A stretch of DNA of 5,354 nucleotides from an uncultured Collinsella sp. (GTDB taxonomy: Bacteria; Actinomycetota; Coriobacteriia; Coriobacteriales; Coriobacteriaceae), in assembly GCA_900549195.1 (NCBI GenBank), contig URNK01000124.1:1-5354 (forward strand), read 5' to 3'. This document shows positions 1 through 5,354 of this stretch, piece after piece. The notes below the pieces were generated by a model. That model ran no database searches and was not told the origin of the DNA. It saw only the letters and a program-made list of their open reading frames with translations. Each line of letters starts with the position of its first letter. The stretch's first letter is position 1. The position numbers and the translations under genes are program-made.

Positions 1-264
1 GACAATGCCCGCCCGCTTGCGAGCGCGTGCAAGCGCGGCGCCCTCAACACGGCGAACATACCCGTCAACAGCCCGCACGGCAGACTCGCGCGCAGCGTGC
101 TCGGAAGCCTCGACGCCCCTAAGCACGCCCAGCAGCTCGCGGGAGCGCGCCCTGCGCACCAGCTCACCGCGATCGTACTGCTCAAGCGCCGTCTGACGCT
201 TGGCTACCGACTCAAAGCCAAACAGCTCGTCGAGCAACTCGCCAACAGAACGCTCGCTCGCCAT
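1..264 (-). CDS. Unknown protein, N-terminal 88 residues (3' end beyond left edge)
   Basis: An open frame on the minus strand runs without a stop from ATG at 264-262 to the left edge of the window, giving 88 residues that begin MASERSVGELLDELFGFES and end RARKRAGIV. The start is supported by a strong AGGGAGG ribosome binding site 7 nt upstream. The visible part is rich in Arg (15) and Glu (11), has no Cys or Pro, no signal peptide and no membrane segment, and looks like a string of charged helices, so it is probably cytoplasmic. I do not recognise the family. It follows brxL by 74 bp on the same strand with no terminator between them, so it is probably co-transcribed with the BREX genes and could be an accessory gene of the island, or simply the next host gene. 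Confidence is good that it is a gene; no function is assigned. Confidence 0.72.
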   Translation of the reverse strand, partial: MASERSVGELLDELFGFESVAKRQTALEQYDRGELVRRARSRELLGVLRGVEASEHAARESAVRAVDGYVRRVEGAALARARKRAGIV

Positions 265-338
265 GGCAAGGCCTCCCTACTCGAACACGTCAACACGCCC
301 GCGGGCCCACGCGCACGCAAGCCCGCACGCCCGCACTC
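265..338. other. GC-rich spacer between brxL and the next gene
   Basis: These 74 bases are strongly GC-rich. They hold a perfect 10-bp palindrome GCCCGCGGGC (297-306), a 6-bp inverted repeat GCGGGC/GCCCGC (301-306 with 321-326, 14-base loop), and two near-identical 8-mers CCCGCACG/CCCGCACT (322-337). On the transcribed strand no run of T follows any of these, so there is no Rho-independent terminator here. No AT-rich -10 element is visible either. The reading is an operon-internal spacer that carries only the downstream ribosome binding site. Confidence 0.55.
272..278 (-). promoter_or_regulatory. Ribosome binding site of the gene after brxL
   Basis: On the minus strand AGGGAGG lies 7 nt before the ATG at 264-262. 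It is a near-perfect Shine-Dalgarno sequence. It is the main evidence that this edge frame, which has no stop codon inside the window, is a true gene start. Confidence 0.75.
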
Positions 339-2690
339 CTACAGATCCAGCGCCTTCTTCGCGGCATCAACCGGGTCACCATCCATGTAGAACACCGGAC
401 TCAGTCCCGAAATAATCTCGGACGAAACACTCTGCAAGCCCGCGATGGCGCTCAGCGGCAAAATCACGCGCTTGGCGCCGGCGTTTTTGGCCACGCGCAT
501 AATGTCCTCGAGCCCTCGGATCTCGTCCATAGAACCCGACATGCGCAAGATTCCCGGAATCGCCAGCGCGGGCATCACCGGGCGGTTGCACGCCGCAGAG
601 CAAAGGCCCACAAACTCGGCGAGCGAAACTTCCTCGGACAGGCCCTTGCTCTGCAGGTCGTTGTAGAACAGCAGATAATCCTTGGAGCCAATGTGCATGC
701 CCGGCGCCACGCGGTTCGCCAGGTTCACAAAGTTGTCGAACGCGGCTTCCAACGTATCGCGCACCGGCTTGTTAAAGGCCACGCCCTCGTGCTTAAACTT
801 GCACTCGCCGGCAACGGCCTTATTCTCCAGCTTGTACACGGCAACCTCGCCGCCCTGCGACCTGCCCACGCCAAACACGTGGCCGGACAGCAGCGGCCCG
901 TCGGGAATCAGCGTGTCCTCGCTCTGCTCGGGCACGCGCACCACATGCACATCCTGCGGGTTGTCGGCATCCATATAGCCCAGGTTGACGTCAATAAACT
1001 CAACGCCCGCCATAATCTTGAGCTGCTCCTTTACGCGGCGACGGCCTTCGATGGCGTAGTCCAACAGCCAGCGTACGTCGTCCTTGTCCATGGCCTCGTC
1101 GGGGAACAGCAGCTTGGCAAGGCCGCTAAAGGTCTTGCGCACGGCGATTTCGTCACGCTTGTTAAAGTCGCTGTTAAAGCGGAAGTAACGGTCGATATGG
1201 TGCGTAAAGTCCTTGCGGCGCATCTCCTTGCAAAACTCCGACAGGCAGTCGGTGATCAGGCCATAATGCCCGGTCAGCAGGCTCGAGCGCATCTTGGGAA
1301 TCTCCCAGCCCGGCAGGTAGTAATGGATACGGTCGAAGAAGGCCGAATCGTTGTTAAACTCTGGCGGGAACGGATCAAACAGGTGCGTGGTCTTAAGGAC
1401 GTTTTGCACGGTGTCGTTGATGTTGCCCTCAAAGACCATGGAGGCATCGGCGTTGATCTGGTCGCGGCCGCGCGCGTAGCTGCCGCTCGCCATATAGTCC
1501 TTCATGATCTGCACGGCATTGGTGTCCTTAAAGCGCATGCCGGCGACCTCATCGAACGTCACGCAGTCCCAGTGGCCCACCAAGCCCACGCGATCGGCGC
1601 GCATGGAGTTCATGCGGCCGAACAGGTTGGCCGTGGTGGTCTGACCGCCCGAAAGCAAGATGGCGTAAGGCGAGACCTCTTTGTAGATATGGCTCTTGCC
1701 GGTGCCGCGGGGACCCAGCTCGCACAGGTTGTAGTTGCGCTCGATGAGCGGCACCATACGCTCGATAAAGTGCAGGCGCTCTTTCTCGGAAAGCTCGCTG
1801 GGTTCATAGCCAGCGGAGCGCAGCAGCATGTTGAGCCACTCGTCGCGCGAGAAATACTGGCGCTCTTCGACCATGGCATCCAGGTCCAGGTTGGGCATCT
1901 GGATGGGCGTGAGCGACGCCACGCTAAACGGAGAGTCCTCGGGCCCACGCTTCTTACGCTTGGCCTTGGCGCGGCGCGGCGCATCATCGCCAAAGACATC
2001 CATGCCAAACTCGTCTTCCTCATCCAAGGGGTGACGATACTCGATGCTCATGATGCACCAAATACCACCCTGCAGAATCTTGGAATAGTCGCGCACGTAC
2101 TCGGCCGGCATCACAAACGGCTCGATGGTCAGATTGGCAAACGACGCCACGTAGATGTCTTTGTACTCGTCGAGCTTGGCCGTCACCTTATCGATGATGG
2201 TAAAGCGGCCCAGTTCGCGAATCTTGGACTTAATGCGCTCGGACTCGTCGGGACGCACGTAGTTATCGGTGAGGATCCTGCGGATGCGATCCAGGCCCTC
2301 TGCCACGGCTTCCTCGTCATCGGTCGAGCAGTACATGCCCAGCAGGTACTCCAGCACAAAGGTGGGCACGTTGGCGCCGCGCTTCATAAGGGCCGTCAGG
2401 TCCTTACGCACGATCTTGCCAGCAAAGTGCTCAAGCAGTTTGCCGTCAAGGCCATCCATGTCGTAGCCGTCGTCCTCGGAGGCCTCGGCCGCGGCCTGGT
2501 CATAGCCATCGGTCGAGGGTTCGTCCTTGGTGGTCGCCGCAGACTCAACGGGCACAGCACCAAAGAGCTCCGGGGCAGGCACGGCCTCCTCCGCAGGCAC
2601 GGCTTCCTCCACGGGCACGGCCTCCTCCACCGTCACATCCACATCAATCGAGGGAACTTCCCACAGATCGTCGTCATGGCTATCAAACAT
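339..2690 (-). CDS. brxL: BREX type 1 Lon-like AAA+ protein BrxL
   Basis: This encodes a 783-residue cytoplasmic BREX effector. In studied systems BrxL is needed for phage defence but not host methylation, and forms DNA-binding ring assemblies resembling MCM helicases. Residues 1-79 are an acidic, repeat-bearing extension. The family's N-terminal domain starts near residue 80 (LDGKLLEHFAGKIVRKDLT) and includes VLEYLLGMYCSTDDEE. A charged linker (about 219-255) leads to the AAA+ domain: Walker A GPRGTGKS (Lys332), GGQTTTANLF, Walker B VTFDE (Asp380, Glu381), sensor 1 EGNIND, and an arginine-finger candidate FFDRIH (Arg454). The Lon-like C-terminal domain spans about 597-783, ending near DGDPVDAAKKAL. 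Its usual Ser and Lys catalytic positions appear to be absent. I chose the ATG at 2690-2688 over the GTG three codons upstream because AGGAG sits 8 nt before the ATG but only 1 nt before the GTG. It starts 11 bp after pglZ. Family assignment is very secure. Confidence 0.96.
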   Translation of the reverse strand: MFDSHDDDLWEVPSIDVDVTVEEAVPVEEAVPAEEAVPAPELFGAVPVESAATTKDEPSTDGYDQAAAEASEDDGYDMDGLDGKLLEHFAGKIVRKDLTALMKRGANVPTFVLEYLLGMYCSTDDEEAVAEGLDRIRRILTDNYVRPDESERIKSKIRELGRFTIIDKVTAKLDEYKDIYVASFANLTIEPFVMPAEYVRDYSKILQGGIWCIMSIEYRHPLDEEDEFGMDVFGDDAPRRAKAKRKKRGPEDSPFSVASLTPIQMPNLDLDAMVEERQYFSRDEWLNMLLRSAGYEPSELSEKERLHFIERMVPLIERNYNLCELGPRGTGKSHIYKEVSPYAILLSGGQTTTANLFGRMNSMRADRVGLVGHWDCVTFDEVAGMRFKDTNAVQIMKDYMASGSYARGRDQINADASMVFEGNINDTVQNVLKTTHLFDPFPPEFNNDSAFFDRIHYYLPGWEIPKMRSSLLTGHYGLITDCLSEFCKEMRRKDFTHHIDRYFRFNSDFNKRDEIAVRKTFSGLAKLLFPDEAMDKDDVRWLLDYAIEGRRRVKEQLKIMAGVEFIDVNLGYMDADNPQDVHVVRVPEQSEDTLIPDGPLLSGHVFGVGRSQGGEVAVYKLENKAVAGECKFKHEGVAFNKPVRDTLEAAFDNFVNLANRVAPGMHIGSKDYLLFYNDLQSKGLSEEVSLAEFVGLCSAACNRPVMPALAIPGILRMSGSMDEIRGLEDIMRVAKNAGAKRVILPLSAIAGLQSVSSEIISGLSPVFYMDGDPVDAAKKALDL
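2580..2633 (-). repeat. Three 18-bp tandem repeats within the brxL 5' end
   Basis: Three imperfect 18-bp units lie at 2580-2597, 2598-2615 and 2616-2633, sharing the plus-strand core CACGGCYTCCTCC. In the protein they give three copies of a hexapeptide (V/A)EEAVP inside the acidic N-terminal extension. The unit is a multiple of three, so gain or loss of copies would change extension length without shifting the frame. Confidence 0.85.
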
Positions 2691-2698
2691 AGGGCACA

Positions 2699-2703
2699 CT
2701 CCT
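2699..2703 (-). promoter_or_regulatory. brxL ribosome binding site overlapping the pglZ stop
   Basis: The minus strand reads TTTTTAGGAGTGTGCCCTATG. AGGAG overlaps the pglZ TAG stop (2704-2702) by two bases and lies 8 nt before the brxL ATG at 2690. This arrangement suggests that brxL translation is coupled to that of pglZ, and it decides the brxL start. Confidence 0.8.
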
Positions 2704-5329
2704 AAAAACCAAAATCAGCAACAGGGGCAAACGAAACAGCAATGGTATACGTCTCGCGCCAAACGATCTTGCCCGTTTCGCGCTCGCGGCAGACCAGATA
2801 GTACGGACCCTTGGCCGAGAATCCATCCGCTGCACGCAGCGCAAACTTGGCATGCACCACGCGCTCCTGCGAGTTAGCAGAAGTCTTGTTGGCATGCGCC
2901 TTGACCGTATCGCTCACCTCGTTGCCACTTGCATCGGTAAACACCAGCTCGTACTCGCACGGCAAGACCTTACCTTGGGCAGGTTCTTCCTGGATCAAGT
3001 TGACCGAGAAGAGCGAGTTGGTCACTCGGCGTCCCTCACTTAGTACGCGCAGCGTCGCCGCGCGCGTGTCGACAAAGTCCTTGGAACCCGAGCGCGCACG
3101 CCAAAATCCGATAATGGGCACGCAGAGCTCCTGCAGGCTCATGCCGCCGTGGACGTAGTTGTTAGTGCCGCCGGGACGCTTGAAGTGCACATTCTCGCGC
3201 GGGGCAAACCCCTCAAAACCGGCGCCCAAACGTCCCATGTCAACATTAACAAACACCTCGCGCACCTCGTCCGAAAGCTCGCCCACGGCCTCGTTGGGCA
3301 CCACCAGATGACGCTTGCCGTACATGACGGGAGCGTCAAGGACGGGAAGGTCCGGCTTGCCGAGCATCTGGCACTCGCTGAGCTCCCGGCGCGTGTAGAT
3401 AAAGCCGTGGTCCGCCGTTATAACAACACGAGCGCCCGGGGCGTCGGTGCACACGCGACGCGCCAACGCAGTAAGTTCCTCCACGGTGTCCGCACAGGCA
3501 CCGAAGACGTCATCCTGCGTAGCGGCCTTCTCGCCCGTGGCATCGATCTTGTTGTGGTAGAGGTAGACAAGTCTTGAGTCCTTGAGCAACGCCTTACGCT
3601 CGGTTCCCGCCATGTTGAGGTATGCGCTCGAGCGTAAAGCGCAGGCCGTGGGCTCAACGTGGGCAAGCACGGCCTCACGCTGCGGAGTCGTCGCAGTGGG
3701 CATGCCGTCAGTCAACACAAACGAGCCATCCGCTGCAAGCTCAAGCGCTTGGTGTGGCAGCAGCGCGGGCATGCCCACCTCAGTAATGGAGGGAAAGACC
3801 GCTTGCATGCTAGAGACCTTGACGTTGCCTCCGCGCTCGCGCTCGAGCAGCGCCGCAACGTCGCGGGCCACCTCATAGCGCAACGCGTCGCTCACGATAG
3901 TGACCGTCGTTTTGGCAGAGCCCACAAAGGTGGGCAGCACATGCCAGTAGAACTCATCCTGCCGCGCAGGGCCATCGATGTAGCCGCAATCGGCCCACTC
4001 CCCTTGCGCAGCGGCCGCCCAGCAGGTATTGGCGTCGACCAAGAACCAGTTACTGTAGAGATTCTCTGCCCAATCCACCACAGCTCGAGCAGGTTCCTCG
4101 AGTACATCGCACTCGACGGAGCGCGCCCGCAGATACGCGGTGCACATATGACGATAGGCGGCATCCATGGCATACCAATCGGACGTGTAGGCATCCCACA
4201 CCTGCTGGGGCTGCGCCAGATGGAAGCCGCCCGCATGCGCCTGCCTAAACGCGCACATATCGGCCACAGCGGCAAGCAGGTCAAAGTAGCTCTCGACACG
4301 ACGGTACCAGCTTAGGTCGCAGCGACGCGCAGCAAATGCGCGCGCATCCTCAACACGGTCCGCGCCCTGGGCAAACGAGCAGAACAGCTGCGAGAGCACA
4401 GCCTCATTGACGCACGGAAACACATCAAGCGAGGTCAGCACATCGATCGGCAAGGTCTCGAACCGTGCAAAGAGTCCGCGGGCGTCCTCGACCAAACGGC
4501 AGATCTCAAATAGGTCCTCGCTCGACGCCTGGGTATCGGCGGTCCGGTCCCACGTACGCACTGCCTCAAGGCAATAGGGGCCGTAGGCGGGAGCCACATA
4601 GCTTTCGAGTCCCTTGAGCGCTCCCTCGGGAAGCGCGGTAGACGCCGCTGTAAGGAGCACATGGGATGAAAGCATAAGCAATGAGTCGCGCTCATACAGC
4701 GGTCCCTCAAACCCATAGCAACGAAGCATAAAGGCAGAGAGCACATCGCGCACGCAGTACTTGTCCATCAACTCGGCCAGCGCCTCGGGACCCTCGTGCA
4801 GCAGCATGGTCATACAGCCACGCAGCACAAACGCGGGGCGCGCGTCACCAAGCTCTTTACCGCCAAAAATCACCGTAAGGATGCCGAGTTCGATATCGGA
4901 TGCGCCCGAGGCATGCGGAACACACGCGGCAAACTTAGCGCAGCGGGTCTTGGCATCAAAGAACGTCTTGTGCTCGCGAAGGCTCTCGCGCACGGCGTCG
5001 ATATTCTCGATGCCCAGCTGATCGGCCAAAAGCGAAAGATAGTCAGCCTGGAACTGATCGGCATACAGCTCAACATCGGCAAGCCAATCACCCTCAAGCC
5101 TGCCGCGCGGGCAACGGCGATACAGCAAGATATCGCTCGCAAGGTCATCGCGGTTGATGAGCTTCTTGACGGCAAACATACGGCCCTCGCAGGCCTCAAC
5201 AAAGCGCACCGGGCGCTCAAAGTCACCGTGAGCAGGCATTACGCCGGCATCGGCCCCCACGCCGTCGAAACCCTCGGCAGCCAATCGCTCAAACTCAGGA
5301 GCAAACTCGCCGTCCGCATCGTGCCAAAC
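2702..5329 (-). CDS. pglZ: BREX type 1 PglZ (type A), alkaline-phosphatase fold; 5' end missing
   Basis: 875 residues plus stop are present. PglZ is a core cytoplasmic BREX component required with PglX for host DNA modification and defence; its exact biochemical role is less settled. The first visible residues, VWHDADGEFAPEF, match the FWYDEDGEF-like segment near the family's N terminus, so only about 25-30 residues and the start codon are lost. A long helical region is followed by the alkaline-phosphatase-like domain. Counting from the first real codon, it has SDALRYE (Asp481), FPSITEVGM (Thr516), YLYHNKID (Asp596), TADHGF (Asp640, His641; codons 3407-3412) and NYVHGGMSLQE (His727), so the expected metal-site residues look intact. 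The C-terminal 110 or so residues resemble the family's beta-rich tail, ending VADFGF. The frame reads into adapter sequence at 5330, which supplies a false start (MYKRQ) and should be excluded. It sits directly upstream of brxL, the canonical order. There is no internal frameshift. Confidence 0.95.
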   Translation of the reverse strand, partial: VWHDADGEFAPEFERLAAEGFDGVGADAGVMPAHGDFERPVRFVEACEGRMFAVKKLINRDDLASDILLYRRCPRGRLEGDWLADVELYADQFQADYLSLLADQLGIENIDAVRESLREHKTFFDAKTRCAKFAACVPHASGASDIELGILTVIFGGKELGDARPAFVLRGCMTMLLHEGPEALAELMDKYCVRDVLSAFMLRCYGFEGPLYERDSLLMLSSHVLLTAASTALPEGALKGLESYVAPAYGPYCLEAVRTWDRTADTQASSEDLFEICRLVEDARGLFARFETLPIDVLTSLDVFPCVNEAVLSQLFCSFAQGADRVEDARAFAARRCDLSWYRRVESYFDLLAAVADMCAFRQAHAGGFHLAQPQQVWDAYTSDWYAMDAAYRHMCTAYLRARSVECDVLEEPARAVVDWAENLYSNWFLVDANTCWAAAAQGEWADCGYIDGPARQDEFYWHVLPTFVGSAKTTVTIVSDALRYEVARDVAALLERERGGNVKVSSMQAVFPSITEVGMPALLPHQALELAADGSFVLTDGMPTATTPQREAVLAHVEPTACALRSSAYLNMAGTERKALLKDSRLVYLYHNKIDATGEKAATQDDVFGACADTVEELTALARRVCTDAPGARVVITADHGFIYTRRELSECQMLGKPDLPVLDAPVMYGKRHLVVPNEAVGELSDEVREVFVNVDMGRLGAGFEGFAPRENVHFKRPGGTNNYVHGGMSLQELCVPIIGFWRARSGSKDFVDTRAATLRVLSEGRRVTNSLFSVNLIQEEPAQGKVLPCEYELVFTDASGNEVSDTVKAHANKTSANSQERVVHAKFALRAADGFSAKGPYYLVCRERETGKIVWRETYTIAVSFAPVADFGF

Positions 5330-5354
5330 CTGTCTCTTATACACATCTCCGAGC
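5330..5354. other. Nextera (Tn5) sequencing adapter remnant at contig end
   Basis: The last 25 bases are CTGTCTCTTATACACATCT (5330-5348), the exact reverse complement of the synthetic 19-bp Tn5 mosaic end, followed by CCGAGC, the start of the Illumina Nextera read-2 side adapter. Natural Tn5 ends differ from this mosaic sequence, so it is library contamination, not a transposon. Reading it on the minus strand gives MYKRQ, a known hallmark of adapter-derived false N termini. Confidence 0.96.

Noticed and set aside
297..326. Palindrome and inverted repeats after brxL as a transcription terminator
   Set aside because: The best stem is only 6 bp with a 14-base loop and no T-run follows on the transcribed strand. 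In such GC-rich sequence short palindromes arise easily.
97..390. Plus-strand open frames in the left 400 bases
   Set aside because: They overlap the 3' end of brxL and the minus-strand gene at 1-264, which has a far better ribosome binding site; their composition is typical of chance frames in GC-rich DNA.
2697..2699. GTG as the brxL start codon
   Set aside because: Only one base separates it from the AGGAG ribosome binding site, whereas the ATG at 2690-2688 has an 8-nt spacer.
693..2705. A 670-codon open frame on the plus strand antisense to almost all of brxL
   Set aside because: It is in the register where antisense codons lie exactly opposite brxL codons, so antisense stops need TTA, CTA or TCA in brxL, codons that a GC-rich genome avoids. 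The translation is a His/Val/Leu/Ala-rich composition artefact with no recognisable domain, while brxL itself is unmistakable.
3149..4315. Plus-strand open frames of 142 and 218 codons (3149-3577, 3659-4315) opposite pglZ
   Set aside because: They sit in the same antisense codon register as the brxL shadow frame, overlap the catalytic domain and central part of pglZ, and show no domain.
5330..5348. Tn5-like transposon end
   Set aside because: The sequence is the synthetic mosaic end, not a natural IS50 outside or inside end, and it is followed by Illumina adapter bases, so it is a library artefact rather than an insertion.

Overview
The window is the 3' part of a BREX type 1 phage-defence operon, read entirely from the minus strand, at the end of an assembled contig. 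From right to left in the direction of transcription it holds: a 5'-truncated pglZ (2702-5329, PglZ type A alkaline-phosphatase-fold protein), a complete brxL (339-2690, AAA+/Lon-like effector), and the first 88 codons of a third co-directional gene of unknown function (264 down to the left edge). The genes are tightly packed (11 bp between pglZ and brxL, 74 bp between brxL and the third gene). No terminator or promoter-like sequence separates them, so they look like one transcription unit. The brxA, brxB, brxC and pglX genes expected upstream of pglZ would lie beyond the right edge.

The right-hand 25 bases (5330-5354) are not biological. They match the Nextera/Tn5 mosaic end followed by the start of the Illumina read-2 adapter. 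An open reading frame can be drawn through them, giving pglZ a false MYKRQ start; the real pglZ start is missing, probably by only about 25-30 codons.

The organism is a moderately high-GC bacterium. The strong AGGAG-type ribosome binding sites and the scarcity of TTA, CTA and TCA codons fit an actinobacterium. A gut Coriobacteriia relative such as Collinsella is my guess from the style of the sequence, not something the window proves.

How the genes work together: in BREX type 1, the methyltransferase PglX, with PglZ and other Brx proteins, marks host DNA at a non-palindromic site, and unmarked phage DNA is blocked without obvious cleavage. BrxL is needed for defence but not for host methylation in the E. 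coli system. The order pglZ-brxL at the 3' end is the canonical one. The less ordinary points are a long acidic repeat-bearing N-terminal extension on BrxL, a charged linker inside BrxL, and the unidentified gene following brxL.
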